Assembly: GCF_024362385.1 (NCBI RefSeq)
Contig: NZ_CP101466.1
Location: 2,108,001-2,172,000 of the forward strand
Source of the DNA: Arthrobacter sp. DNA4
GTDB lineage: Bacteria > Actinomycetota > Actinomycetes > Actinomycetales > Micrococcaceae
Length of the DNA stretch: 64,000 nucleotides
Direction of reading: 5' to 3'
The notes below the pieces were generated by a model, which was not told the origin of the DNA, did not search any database, and saw nothing but the letters and a program-made list of their open reading frames with translations. How positions within the stretch are numbered: the first letter of the stretch is position 1; each line of letters opens with the position of its first letter. The translations under genes were made by a program, and so were the position numbers. Of the stretch, positions 53,510-63,354 are shown one piece after another.

Positions 53510-54011
53510 AGCCAGGCGAAAGAGGCCGTATACGCCTACGACTCCTGGGGACTGACCACCACCAGCACCGGAACCCAAGCCGGTACCATCCCGTGGCAAT
53601 AGGCCGGCGGAAACAACGACACCACCGGCAACCGCATCAAATTCGGTGCCCGCTGCTACAACCCCTACCGCGGACGCTTCACCCAACCCAACCCCTCCGG
53701 ACAAGAACAAACCGCTACTCTTACGCTGCCTGCAACCCAATCAACAGCACCGACCCAACAGGTCTCGTCACGCAGGAACGTATTCGGCAGCGGGTGTAAC
53801 GGGGTTCAACTTGTTCGTCGCTGTTGCGGCAGCAGCGGCAGCGACGGTGGTTACTGGAGGAGCAGCCCTTGCCACAGTGGGCGTTGCAATCGGAACCTAT
53901 GGAACGGCGTCTTTTGAGGAATCGGAGCGGCAGCAGCACGCAGGAACTAAAGAAGAGTTATTGGAGAAAGGAATCAGCATGACTGATCTAGGTTCCGCGC
54001 AAATGCGCTGA
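53510..54011 (+). pseudogene. Rhs/YD-repeat toxin core fragment, decayed
   Basis: Reads EAVYAYDSWGLTTTSTGTQ, then, after an in-frame TAG at 53600, GNRIKFGARCYNPYRGRFTQ and PNPSGQ; a frameshift leads to NRYSYAACNPINSTDPTGL. This is the end of an Rhs core domain (GxRYYxPxxGRFxxxDP...YxYxxNNPxxxxDPxG). The variable C-terminal part that would be the toxin follows in a third frame as an alanine-rich hydrophobic stretch (FVAVAAAAAATVVTGGAALA). One stop and two shifts: inactive. Confidence 0.7.
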
Positions 54012-54364
54012 GTGCTTGGGCTGGTTCTAGCTATAAGTGGAGTTCTGGCGGCCTTGTTTTCGGTTGCGTGGATCTTCTGCCGGCGTGGGGTTTGGGCTGA
54101 CAAAGCCGGGCGGGTTCGCTGGTGTAGGCGGCAAAGAGCAGTGACGTGGCGGTGGTATCGGACGTGAGGTAATGCGCGACCGTCCGAGCATAATTTGGGG
54201 TAGCGAGGGGCCCATAGCGACTGGAACCGGCCGTCACCGCACGCAATGGGTATCGACTCACGAGGCGTGGGGATACGGGAATGCCGTGTGCACCGGCAAT
54301 AAGGGACGCAGGGGAGACCCTTTCCGGGCGGTTGGCTGCAGGGGAAGCGCGGTGTTCCGGCGGC
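54012..54364. other. About 350 bp without a recognisable gene
   Basis: Between the Rhs remnant and a copper-chaperone remnant. Overlapping open frames on both strands have no ribosome sites or known motifs. Confidence 0.45.
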
Positions 54365-54561
54365 TCAGTTGCTGGTAACGGAGTAGCCAGGGGAGGTGAC
54401 TGCCTCACGGACAACGGCAATGTTGGCTTGAGCGTTGACAACCAGACGCGAACGGCCGCCGCGGACGAGCTCAACAGATGCCGGTGCCACACCTTCGAGT
54501 GCCGAGACCGCCTTCTCCACAGTCTGGACACAGTTCCGCAGTTTAGGCCTTCAGACGCCCC
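54365..54561 (-). pseudogene. Heavy-metal-associated (CopZ-like) domain remnant
   Basis: The frame ending at 54365 reads CVQTVEKAVSALEGVAPASV, then GGRSRLVVNAQANIAVVREA and GYSVTSN, the body of a ferredoxin-fold copper chaperone. Just upstream EGLNCG is one frame away, so one base is missing from the CxxC motif, and the first strand is absent. The former CopZ-like protein is inactivated. Confidence 0.55.
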
Positions 54562-54569
54562 GCGGCCTG

Positions 54570-55424
54570 TCACGATTGGGTGTCGAGGTAGTCCAATATC
54601 GCCTGTGCAGTTTCTTTCGGGGCGCTCATGTGGGGGCAGTGCCCGGTGGCCTGAAGCTGCACCAGGGTGCTGTGTTCCAGGTTCTTGTGCAGGTAGGCGC
54701 CCACTTCGGGCGGGGCAAGGCGATCGTTGGAGCATTGCAGAATAAGGCAGTTGGTGTGCAGTTTTCCAAGTTCAGGCCGGGTGTCGGAGAAGAAAGTTAC
54801 TTCGGCGAAGTGCCGTGCGATGGCCGGAGTTGTCCGGCAGAAGCTGGCCCGCAGGTCCTCCGCTAATTCCGGCTCTTGTGGGTTGCCCATGACGATGGGG
54901 GCTAGAGCCGCGGCCCAGGCAAAAAGATCGCTGTCCAAAGATGCCAGCAGGCCCTCGATGTCTTCCCGCGAGAAACCGCCGACATAGCCGTCGTACGGGT
55001 CGTTGGTATGACGGGGTGATGGAGCAAGCAGGATCAGGTGCGAAAACCTTGTTGGTTCCTGCGCTGCGGCGACCACGGCGATCATCGTGCTGACACTATG
55101 TCCGACCAGGATGACGTCCTCAAGTTCGAGGGCGGCGCAAATTTCCAGCAGATCCGTCGCATACCCGTTCAGGGACCCGTACTTCTCCCAGTCATAGGCG
55201 CTGATGTCGGAGTGTCCTGCGCCAACATGGTCAAAAAGCACCAGCCGGTAGTAATTCATGAAGTAGGGGAGCAGCTTCTGCCACATGGTCTGATCGCAGC
55301 CGAAGCCGTGGGCAAACATCAATACAGGCCCGTCCTCCCGGCCCAATAAGGTGACGTTGTTTCGGGCGATTACCGCAGCATCTGCTTTGACCACATTCTC
55401 ACTGACCCTCACGTGGGGTGGCAT
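54570..55424 (-). CDS. RsbQ-like alpha/beta hydrolase
   Basis: A 284-residue alpha/beta hydrolase. FAHGFGCDQTMW, FDHVGAGHSD and the nucleophile motif GHSVSTM (Ser in VGHSVS) are characteristic of the RsbQ/DAD2/KAI2-like group, which hydrolyses small signals and in Bacillus activates RsbP in the general stress pathway. Catalytic His is in TGHCPHMS. GGGAAG precedes ATG 55424. No RsbP-like partner is nearby. Confidence 0.87.
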   Translation of the reverse strand: MPPHVRVSENVVKADAAVIARNNVTLLGREDGPVLMFAHGFGCDQTMWQKLLPYFMNYYRLVLFDHVGAGHSDISAYDWEKYGSLNGYATDLLEICAALELEDVILVGHSVSTMIAVVAAAQEPTRFSHLILLAPSPRHTNDPYDGYVGGFSREDIEGLLASLDSDLFAWAAALAPIVMGNPQEPELAEDLRASFCRTTPAIARHFAEVTFFSDTRPELGKLHTNCLILQCSNDRLAPPEVGAYLHKNLEHSTLVQLQATGHCPHMSAPKETAQAILDYLDTQS

Positions 55425-55696
55425 TTCTTCCCAGACTATCCACGGAAAATAGAGAAATCCTAGGCTCCAGCCACTATGACGTCCAAGGGCCGCCTGCTGA
55501 TTGCGTGACTTCGGCCCCTACAAGCGTCGCTGGCCGCGCGCCAAGGTCCCATTTATTGCACGGCTCTTCACTAGGCCCTCGCTAAGGCGGACCACGAGTC
55601 GAAGGGATTACCGTGCATAAGTGCCATCCTGCCCCAGCCGGCTTTGAGCTCCTCCATCTGACGGCGGTGGGCAACGTGCTGGTGCCGGACCTGAGG
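55425..55696. other. Intergenic region
   Basis: About 270 bp between two minus-strand genes with no recognisable gene or strong hairpin. Confidence 0.4.
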
Positions 55697-56101
55697 CTAG
55701 TGTGCCGCTGACTTCTTCAGCTCCTGCAGGATTTCCAGTTGGATGCGGTTGATGGATATCAGGAGTTCAATCTCTTCTTTGGCCTCGGTGTTGGTGTCGT
55801 AATCGTGTTGGGCCATGGCCGCGGCGATCGCGTCCTGTCGTTTCGCGGCGATGAGCAGAATTGCGCCTTGGAGACCTGCCAGCATGGAAAGCAGAAGGTT
55901 CAGGAGAATATATGGGTATGGGTCCCACGCGTTCGAGGCGAGCGCCCAGGTATTAATGGCGGCCCAGACGAGCATGAAGCCGATGAAGCCCGAAACGAAG
56001 GGCCAGCTCCCCATCCCATTGCGCATGATGTCAGCAGCGCGTTGTCCCCTGCTTAGCGTGGCTTTGTGTTTGTCGTGCCAGGTTTTCTGTTGGTGGCTCA
56101 T
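55697..56101 (-). CDS. DUF1003 membrane protein
   Basis: A 134-residue protein of the DUF1003 family: MGSWPFVSGFIGFMLVWAAI and PYPYILLNLLLSMLAGLQG form two membrane helices, followed by a charged helical tail (RQDAIAAAMAQHDYDTNTEA). Members are common in bacteria, often near metal transporters, and lack a known role. It is adjacent to a P-type ATPase in the same direction. Confidence 0.85.
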   Translation of the reverse strand: MSHQQKTWHDKHKATLSRGQRAADIMRNGMGSWPFVSGFIGFMLVWAAINTWALASNAWDPYPYILLNLLLSMLAGLQGAILLIAAKRQDAIAAAMAQHDYDTNTEAKEEIELLISINRIQLEILQELKKSAAH

Positions 56102-56147
56102 GACTCAGCGTAGACCTGGACAGGGAGTGCTGCGGCCCGACCTGATC

Positions 56148-58589
56148 TTAAGAGGGAGCTGCCAGGACGGCCTTCATGCGTCGGCGGTGGTGGCGGAACA
56201 AGAATTCAGTGGCGACGCAGCCCAGGAACGCGATTGCAGCAGGAGCTGCAAGGTGTTCCCCGGCAAATGGAGTGAGGTCGAAGAATTCTTGGATAGGGGG
56301 CACCGTCACAATGATCGTAAGCGCAACGTACATAGCACCAATGATCAACACGCGCCACACATTCAGAGGCCGGGATAGGACCACCAGCACCCACAGGGCA
56401 ATCAATGTCAGCACAACCACGGACATGGTCCGAACCGTGGTGCCGGTACCGTAACCGCCTGCCAGGGACAAGGCATTGATGCTTAAGACGGCCAGGCAGA
56501 TGATGAGGCCTGCGGGTATGGCAAAGGACAGTGAGCGCTTCAGGAATCCGGCCTGGTAGCGGGTGGCATTGGGCATCAGGGCGAGGAAGAAAGCCGGGAT
56601 CCCGATGGTGATTCCGTCCGTTGCCGAGAGCTGCCGCGGCAGGAATGGAAACCCCCAGAGCAGAGCCCCGAAGGTAACGGAGAGAAGGACCGCATAGGCG
56701 GTTTTGGTGAGGAACAGCATCGAAACCCGTTCGATATTGGCGATGACCCTCCTGCCTTCCGCGACAACATTCGGAAGCCTGTCGAACCGGCCATCAAGCA
56801 AAACCAGCTGTGAAACTGCCTTGGTCGCAGCTGCGGCTGAATCCATGGCGATTCCCAGGTCGGATTCCTTTAGCGCCAGCGCGTCATTAACGCCGTCACC
56901 GGTCATGGCGACGACGTGTCCCCGTCTTTGCAGCGCCTGGACCATTTCCTTTTTCTGGGCTGGAGTGACCCTGCCGAAAACGGTTTGGCGCTCCATGATA
57001 TCGGCCAGTTCTTCCGGGTCTTGCGGCAGTTGACGGGCGTCGAATCCACCGTCGGATACCACGCCGACTTCGCGTGCAACCGCGGCGACCGTTCGGGGAT
57101 CGTCTCCGGAAATGATCTTGACTTTGACGCCTTGGTCCGAGAAGTACGACAGGGTCTGCGCTGCATCCGGGCGGACTTTCTCCCGAAAGGTCAGGAGAAC
57201 AACGGGAGCAGGAACGGGCGGAAGCGCTGCTTCGTCCCCGTCCAACCCGGAAGCTGCCACGCCTGAATGGGCCAGGACCAGCGTCCTTAAGCCAGTGGCG
57301 GCGAGCACGGATGCGGCGCCAAGTGCACGATCTGCGGCGGCGGTACCCGCGGCAAGGACAATTTCCGGTGCTCCCAACAACCAAGTCCCGGCGACAGAGG
57401 TGCCGGAGGGGAAGCTGACCGCACTCCATTTCCTGGCGGAGGAAAAGGGGACGGAGGAGAGAGGGAGCAGGGTGCCGTCATCCCGGAAGCCCGCTTGGAG
57501 GCACCGGGCGGTTGCGTTGCCGTTCGGATCTGCCCCGAACCAGCCGAGTACTCGCTCCCAGCCCGGCGGTGGGGGTTCGCCGAAATCGTGAGCCGAATCA
57601 AAAACGATCCTGCCCGCGGTGAGGGTGCCGGTCTTATCCAGGCACAGCACGTCCACCCGGGCCAGCCCCTCCACCGCGGCCAGCTCCTGGATGAGCACCT
57701 TTTGGCGCGCCAACCTGACCGCACCCACGGCGAAAGCAACACTGGTCATAAGCACCAGGCCCAAAGGAATCATGGCGATAACGCTCGCCACGGCGCCGAT
57801 GGAGGCAGTTTGCCAGCTTCCGGTCGCGATGGCCTGCTGCCAGCCGCCCTGGCCCTGCATCTGACCGTTAATAACGATGGCCATAATGGGCACCAATGCG
57901 AATGTGATCCATCGCAGGATCCGGTTCAAAGCCTGACGGATTTCAGATTGGACCAGCGAGAAGCGCTTGGCTTCAGCAGTCAGCCTGCTCGCGTAGGACT
58001 GCGCGCCTACCCGGATAACGCGGGCCCTGCCCTGTCCGGTAACGATGCTGGAACCGGAGAGAACTTCAGTGCCGACGCCCTTTTGCACCGCGTCGGATTC
58101 ACCCGTCAAAAGTGACTCATCCACTTCCAGGCCGGTTTCGTCAATCACGACAGCGTCCGCAGGGGCCTGGTCTCCCGCGCGGAGTACCAGGATGTCGTCG
58201 AGTACGACGCTCTCGACGCCAATCTCCTGAACAACCCCGCCCCGGATCACCCGGGCCCGCGGGGACGTCAGGACGGCGAGGTTATCGAGCGACTTCTTGG
58301 CCTTGTATTCCTGCACCACTCCGATCAGGGCGTTGCTGACGGCCGCGAATCCAAACAGTGCATCCCGCCATTGGCCAAGCAGCATGAGCAACAGGAAGCT
58401 GGCGGCGACAATCGCATTGAAAAGAGTCAGGACGTTGGAGCGGATAATGTCCCAGGCGCTTCGGCTGGAAGGATTGGTGACAAGGTTGGTCAAGTGCCCG
58501 TCGATGCGCAGGGCAACCTCGTCGGCCGAAAGTCCCTCAGCCTGGGGCTTGGCCGCCTGCCGGAAGACAGTACGGTCCTGTTTGGTCAT
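56148..58589 (-). CDS. P-type cation-transporting ATPase, CtpE-like
   Basis: An 813-residue P-type ATPase. The actuator TGES, the phosphorylation motif DKTGTLT, the hinge TGDGVNDALAL and about eight membrane helices are intact. Heavy-metal CPx motifs and an N-terminal metal domain are absent, so it is closer to the actinobacterial CtpE group implicated in calcium uptake. ATG 58589 with GGAAGG is preferred over an in-frame start 129 bp earlier. Confidence 0.88.
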   Translation of the reverse strand: MTKQDRTVFRQAAKPQAEGLSADEVALRIDGHLTNLVTNPSSRSAWDIIRSNVLTLFNAIVAASFLLLMLLGQWRDALFGFAAVSNALIGVVQEYKAKKSLDNLAVLTSPRARVIRGGVVQEIGVESVVLDDILVLRAGDQAPADAVVIDETGLEVDESLLTGESDAVQKGVGTEVLSGSSIVTGQGRARVIRVGAQSYASRLTAEAKRFSLVQSEIRQALNRILRWITFALVPIMAIVINGQMQGQGGWQQAIATGSWQTASIGAVASVIAMIPLGLVLMTSVAFAVGAVRLARQKVLIQELAAVEGLARVDVLCLDKTGTLTAGRIVFDSAHDFGEPPPPGWERVLGWFGADPNGNATARCLQAGFRDDGTLLPLSSVPFSSARKWSAVSFPSGTSVAGTWLLGAPEIVLAAGTAAADRALGAASVLAATGLRTLVLAHSGVAASGLDGDEAALPPVPAPVVLLTFREKVRPDAAQTLSYFSDQGVKVKIISGDDPRTVAAVAREVGVVSDGGFDARQLPQDPEELADIMERQTVFGRVTPAQKKEMVQALQRRGHVVAMTGDGVNDALALKESDLGIAMDSAAAATKAVSQLVLLDGRFDRLPNVVAEGRRVIANIERVSMLFLTKTAYAVLLSVTFGALLWGFPFLPRQLSATDGITIGIPAFFLALMPNATRYQAGFLKRSLSFAIPAGLIICLAVLSINALSLAGGYGTGTTVRTMSVVVLTLIALWVLVVLSRPLNVWRVLIIGAMYVALTIIVTVPPIQEFFDLTPFAGEHLAAPAAIAFLGCVATEFLFRHHRRRMKAVLAAPS

Positions 58590-59481
58590 TCCGCCCTTCC
58601 CGCCTGACGAACAATGGACAGCAATCGGGATCATGCCCGAACCGCGTTTAACGTGCACCGACGCCCAAGACGGTGGCCGGAAGGCCCGCCGGGTGGAGAG
58701 AACCGGATGTTCACTCACGACGCCCGGGATACCGAGTCTAGCCCCTGAAGCGCAGGTCGGACCCGGCTGACATCTTCCGAGGTGCTCTCAGTGGGCCGGG
58801 CGCCAAGCTGCACCCGCGCAGGCCCTAAGCTCTCACCCAGACGGCGCGGGGCCTCCAAACGACGCGGTGGCGTCCCAGGCATCATCGGCGCCGGTACCAG
58901 AATCTTCACCGCCCTCGCTGACCTTGGCAGCAGGGCGGTCTGCACTGTTGTTGAGGCAGGCAACGCCAATGACCAGCACCGAAGCCTGCCCGTGCTGCCG
59001 AACTGGAAACTGTCCGCGTGGCCGGGCCGGCTGTTGGGTCCAGGACGCGCCGTCGAAGGACTCCGGACCGCCTCGACATGTTTGTCTTCGACGATGCTCC
59101 GGTAGGCGCCGAATTGGCGGTTCACTCATGTGGCATAGGACTTGATATTCGCGCCCCGGGGCGCTGGACACGTTGATTCTCGAAAAGACATTGCCCGGGG
59201 CTCGGACGCAGTCCGTCGAAACCGCTGACTGCGTAACGGATCCGATAGGGAACTGTGAACTCGTCGTTAATCAGCGCCTGAGGTTCACGATTCCAAGGCC
59301 ATTGGCTGGACCAATTCATCGCTGTGCTCTAGACCAGCATGCGCGTAGTACCGCTTAATAGCGAACGGGCCATCCTTAACGGCTACTGGCTGGAGGTAGT
59401 TACGGCTGCTGGACGGAGCCGAATGGCAGCCGGGGATGTGGAGACTTGTTTCCTTTCCCGACGATCGGTCGAGGCTGTCTC
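58590..59481. other. About 890 bp without a recognisable gene
   Basis: Overlapping open frames occur on both strands, for example on + from 58782 and on - up to 59171, but none has a ribosome site plus family resemblance. Probably decayed DNA. Confidence 0.45.
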
Positions 59482-59841
59482 TCATTCTGCGGCAGAGCGT
59501 TTAGCGATACCAGGCGACGATGCATCCAAGGTTGGAAGCGAGTGTCCCAGTTCACGGTGGTGGGCATCCGCTTGACAGTCCCCCTTACGGCTTTCCGGAC
59601 TGGCTGCTGGGGCCGTCTGGTCGCGCCTACTGATCAGGACCTGCGCGGAGGCCTGAAGAATTACAGGCTCCACAAGGTCATTGCCGCGTCCGTGCCTCTC
59701 CCTCCTCATTCGCGAGACTACGCTCTCCACGGTGTCTTCATCACATACCATGCACCCAGGTCCGGTGACGTCAGCCTCTGAACCACCCAGACTTTTCAGG
59801 TACAGCATGAATTGTTCAGAGCTGGACTGGTTGGAGTTCAT
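59482..59841 (-). CDS. Hypothetical protein
   Basis: A 119-residue protein starting at ATG 59841 with GGGAG upstream. The first half (SSSEQFMLYLKSLGGSEADV, then GCMVCDEDTVESVVSRMRRE) looks like a folded protein; the second half is polar and less convincing, so the end may be frameshifted. No family recognised. Confidence 0.45.
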   Translation of the reverse strand: MNSNQSSSEQFMLYLKSLGGSEADVTGPGCMVCDEDTVESVVSRMRRERHGRGNDLVEPVILQASAQVLISRRDQTAPAASPESRKGDCQADAHHRELGHSLPTLDASSPGIAKRSAAE

Positions 59842-60008
59842 GCACTCTCCCTGAGGGTAGTTGCGCGGCATGTGCCTGCACACCCCACACTAGGCGCGGG
59901 CAACCGCGTTGCACATGAAGTTCTCCAAGAAGATCGTTCCTGGAACTTTATTTCGTCCGCAGGTACTCTGGCGCAGCCGAGGGGCTCCCAAAGGCGCATA
60001 GTTGGACG

Positions 60009-60509
60009 ATGGCAACTTTTGATAGCCGGAGTTTTTACACCCGTGGTGACTCCTTCAGCGTTGGGGATTCACGAGAACACGTCGAGCGGGCGCTCTTGGA
60101 CTTTGGGGCCACGGATGTTCTTTTCAATCAACGCGGGCGCCTCGGCGCCATCGCGTTCAGGGCCTGCGGAAGACAGTTCCGCATCCTCATCTCTTTACCG
60201 CAGCCTCATGGAATTCCCGCTGTACAAGGTGACGTCTCGGCGGTCCCTGGCCGGGAAGTTACAACAAAAGCCCTGGAACTCGTCGCGCGAAGGTTTTGGC
60301 ACGCTTTCGCCTTGTCGACAGACGCCAAACTCGCAGCGGTGGCCGCCGGTGTTGCTACGCTCGAATCAGAATTTCTCGCCCATGTGGTTCTCCCGGGGAA
60401 CCATACCGTGATCGAGGAACTGGAACCAGCCATCGCGTCTGCCTACCAGTCCGGACAGGGTCCCTTAATCGGCAATGCTGCTGCGCGGGGCCCCGATCAG
60501 ATGTACTGA
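60009..60509 (+). CDS. Hypothetical protein
   Basis: A 166-residue protein. SFSVGDSREHVERALLDFGA, RLGAIAFRACGRQFRILISL and the helical TTKALELVARRFWHAFALST, then HVVLPGNHTVIEELEPAI, make a plausible folded protein. Similar proteins occur on actinobacterial mobile elements, but I cannot name a family. No good ribosome site. Confidence 0.52.
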   Translation: MATFDSRSFYTRGDSFSVGDSREHVERALLDFGATDVLFNQRGRLGAIAFRACGRQFRILISLPQPHGIPAVQGDVSAVPGREVTTKALELVARRFWHAFALSTDAKLAAVAAGVATLESEFLAHVVLPGNHTVIEELEPAIASAYQSGQGPLIGNAAARGPDQMY

Positions 60510-60671
60510 TCAGGGGATGATGACACTAATGGCTTCGTGGTTTTCGAGCACGCAGCGCGCCCGGGGTAGTAGTCCCAGCTCTTTCGCCGGTCCGGGGTCA
60601 TCACAGCTGGCGCGCTACACGCGAAGGCGGACAACCGGCCGTCCAAGGCGGGCTACAGGGTGACGTAGCCT

Positions 60672-61743
60672 TCAGGCGGGCCGTGGGGAGTGCGGGTAGT
60701 CCGGTTCCCGTTGCTGGAACTGCAGCACGTCCTGGTTCAGGATCACGCCGTCGCGGATTTCGATCGCGCGGCTGATGGTTTCGTTTCCTGCCCAGGCAGT
60801 GGGACCGGAGATCACGGTTTCCAGGAAGGGCAGCAGGGCTTCGCTGATTTCCCAACTGGAGGACTTCCAGAGGCAGGAGGGGCGGTGGCCCACCGCGTAG
60901 TAATTGATGTGGTCACCCACGGTGAACATTGGCTCACATCCACGATCAGGCTGCCGGGCCGGAAAGCGTCCAGGTCCTCGGTCCGAAGGTAGGTCAAGGG
61001 TGCGTTGGGGTTTTGCAAAGTGCAGTTGACCACCATGTCGCTTTCGGCCAAGAACGGAGCCAACAGGACCCGCCCGCGTTCGGTGATGACCTCGCTGAGG
61101 AACGGCGCTTTGGGGTCGTGATCGAACTGGACAATCCGCACCGAATAGATGGGCGAACCCACGGCCGCCACCCCGCGGTTGGTCAGGACTTGGACGTCAT
61201 GAATGCCGTGGGCGTTGAGGGCGGTGATGGCACCCCGTGCGGTCGCGCCGAAGCCTATGACGACGGCGCTGAGTCTCGGGCCGTAGTCTCCGGTGGAGCC
61301 GGTCAGGGCCGGGGAGTGAAGCACGGAGCAGTAGCCGGTCAGTTCGTTGTTTTTGTGGAACACGTGCAGCCCGAATCCGCCGTCGCTGGCCCAGTGGTTC
61401 ATCGCCTCGAAGGCGATCAGCGTGAGCTTCTTATCGGTTGCCATCTGGGTGATGGCGCGGTCCTGGACGCAGTGCGGCCAACCCCAAAGGACCTGCCCGT
61501 CGCGGAGCTCCGCGGAGGACGATGTCTGCTTCCGCCAGCAGTCGTGCGCGGGACGACCCGTCCGACGAGTGGCGCCAGATGGGAGTCCGAGACGCCGAAA
61601 CGCTCGCCGTAGCCTTCCTCAAAAATGAGGTGCTGCCGGATATCGGGGGCGATGCGCTTCAAATGCAGGGGGTGTATGGGAAGGCGCCGCTCATCGGGTT
61701 TCCGGGTGCTGGAGAAGATGCCGAGGGTCAGGTGCTCGCTCAT
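60672..61743 (-). pseudogene. Alanine-dehydrogenase / carboxyethylornithine-synthase-family gene, eroded
   Basis: Pieces in three frames line up into one enzyme: LTLGIFSSTRKPDERRLPIH and FEEGYGERFGVSDSHLAPLV (N-terminus), IAFEAMNHWASDGGFGLHVF and VVIGFGATARGAITALNAHG (nucleotide binding), SLIVDVS, then after a gap MFTVGDHINYYAVGHRP and EISEALLPFLETVISGP. The closest relatives are N5-(carboxyethyl)ornithine synthases and alanine dehydrogenases. At least two shifts and an internal deletion after IVDVS destroy the frame. The start at 61743 is normal. Confidence 0.75.
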
Positions 61744-61779
61744 ACCGGTCACTTCTTTTCCGGCTTGTCGACTTGGCTG

Positions 61780-61896
61780 CTAGGCCCTTGTCTGCTGAGC
61801 TGGGGGTGCCGCGGCGGCCTTCTTGTCGGCTCGTTTCTCCTTGATGGTCTTGGCGGATTTCTTGGCTGCGGTTTGGCGGGGGGATTTGTCAGCCAC
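61780..61896 (-). CDS. Small basic protein, promoter side cut by IS remnant
   Basis: A 38-residue lysine-rich protein (ADKSPRQTAAKKSAK, then TIKEKRADKKAAAAPP) of a short family found in many actinobacteria. The expected ATG reads GTG and the IS481 fragment begins three bases further on, so the natural promoter and ribosome site are gone. Probably silent. Confidence 0.5.
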   Translation of the reverse strand: MADKSPRQTAAKKSAKTIKEKRADKKAAAAPPAQQTRA

Positions 61897-61898
61897 GA

Positions 61899-62039
61899 GC
61901 CTACGCCAAGGCCTACAGCTCAGAAGCCGAACGGCAATCCTGCTACCCGGACTTCATCGAGTACTACAATCAGCGCAGGCCCCACACCGCACTCAAAGGC
62001 GCCTCCCCCGCCAGTCGTGTCACCAACCAACCGGGTTAG
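61899..62039 (+). mobile_element. IS481-type transposase C-terminal fragment
   Basis: Forty-six codons read AYAKAYSSEAERQSCY, PDFIEYYNQRRPHTALKG and ASPASRVTNQPG, the end of a DDE transposase of the IS481/IS3 group (FxxxYNxxRPHxAL). The catalytic core is missing. It abuts the small basic gene on the opposite strand, marking an insertion followed by deletion. Confidence 0.72.
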
Positions 62040-62442
62040 TACAGCTAGACGGTGGATTCCAAACCAGAAACGTAAGTGGCAATAGTCACTCAATTGTTCG
62101 TTCCTGGCGTGCGCCTGCTCAACTGGCCCGAGCATGTCCGAAATGTGTCTACCCCGGCCCGTCAGGAAGTTCTCCGCCCTGGCGCGCAAATATGCCGGTA
62201 CATGGTTGATGGGCCCCATTCGGTGAACGAAGTGAGGATGGACTTCTCGTTCCGTGTTGGTCTCTTCGGCTCGGGTGAAAGTAACTCTGCCGACTTCATC
62301 CTCAGCAACTACATCGAGAATGTACGTGCTTCGGCAGGGAACGTCGTTTCTGCGCTGGCGATCAGAGGGCCGTATATCTACGTTCCCCAAATGTAGAGGA
62401 GCTCCTGCCGAAACAGCGACTCGCCGACGTCGAGAAGCGCCC
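62040..62442. other. About 400 bp without a recognisable gene
   Basis: Frames on both strands are open (62076-62396 on +) but have no ribosome site and no resemblance to known proteins. Confidence 0.45.
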
Positions 62443-63354
62443 TTAGATGCTTGCCGCCTGACGGTCTGCGGAGACCCTCGTGAGGAAGTCCTCGACTACG
62501 GCCGCGAACTCGTCAGGCCGTTCGATCTGCGGCATGTGTCCGGTCTTGGCGAAGACGTGCGACTCGGCGCGGGGCAGCGCCGCGGCGGCCGCTTCAAGGT
62601 GGCTGAACGGCAGGATGTGGTCGTGGTCGCCCCACACCACCAGCGCCGGAACGTCGGACTTGGCGAGCGCTCCGATCAGAGCTGCGCGCCACTCGGCCCG
62701 GACACCGGAGACCGTTCCCAGGTCGCGGGCGACGTCGAGCAGCGTCCGGCGGTGCGCCTCCCGCTGCGACAGGGCGAGCGCGTGGCCGATGCGGTCGTCC
62801 GTGACCAGCGCTTTGTCGTAGAAGAGCGACTGGACGGTCCGGCGTGATGCTTTCTCGTCGGGCCGCAGGAGCAGGGCCGCGAGCGGGCGGACCGAAAGGA
62901 GGCGAAGGACCAGTGCCACTTCCTTGCCGAATCCGGCGCTGTTGGCCAGCACGAGCGCGGAGACGCGGTCCGGATGGTCGGCGGCCAGCTTCATGGCTAC
63001 GGCACCGCCGAGTGAGTTGCCCATCACGGGCAGCGGCCCGGAAACCCCGACGGCGTCCAGGAAAGCCGGCAGGATCCCGGCCAGCTTCGCGAGCGTCGTC
63101 GTGCCGGGGAGCCGTTCGGAGTACGCGAAGCCGGGAAGGTCGACGCTGTAGACCGTGTGGCGGTCCGAGAGCCGCTCGTGCTGTTCGTTCCAGTCCTCGA
63201 GGCTCTGGCCGATGCCGTGGAGCAGGAGGACCGGATCCCCGCTGCCGGTCCTCCGGTAGCGCAGGCGTGTCCCCGCGACGGTGACATGGCTCGTTCCCGG
63301 CAGCGCGAGGGCATCCCTGGCCGGGGTCGCGGGTTGCCGGACGGTTTCCCGCAC
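62443..63354 (-). CDS. Alpha/beta hydrolase
   Basis: A 303-residue alpha/beta hydrolase: oxyanion motif LLLHGIGQSLEDW, VDLPGFAYSERLP and the nucleophile GNSLGG, with Asp and His in VVWGDHDHILP and KTGHMPQIE. It starts at a GTG (63354) inside the frame of the upstream monooxygenase. Ester-forming Baeyer-Villiger enzymes are commonly paired with such hydrolases, which cleave the ester. Confidence 0.86.
   Translation of the reverse strand: MRETVRQPATPARDALALPGTSHVTVAGTRLRYRRTGSGDPVLLLHGIGQSLEDWNEQHERLSDRHTVYSVDLPGFAYSERLPGTTTLAKLAGILPAFLDAVGVSGPLPVMGNSLGGAVAMKLAADHPDRVSALVLANSAGFGKEVALVLRLLSVRPLAALLLRPDEKASRRTVQSLFYDKALVTDDRIGHALALSQREAHRRTLLDVARDLGTVSGVRAEWRAALIGALAKSDVPALVVWGDHDHILPFSHLEAAAAALPRAESHVFAKTGHMPQIERPDEFAAVVEDFLTRVSADRQAASI

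Noticed and set aside
28989..53602. Four decayed genes are interrupted by the same stop codon, TAG (28989, 30844, 51329, 53600), which could hint at amber recoding.
   Set aside because: Two of these genes also have frameshifts, another lacks a start, and no suppressor tRNA or pyrrolysine machinery is seen. Other genes use TAG as their normal stop (for example at 2078 and 42188). Ordinary decay explains it.
59339..59575. A 78-codon + strand frame (MRVVPLNSERAIL).
   Set aside because: No ribosome site and its 3' half is antisense to a better-supported minus-strand gene.
62076..62396. A 106-codon + strand frame after the IS481 tail.
   Set aside because: No ribosome site and no recognisable sequence; overlaps an equally open antisense frame.
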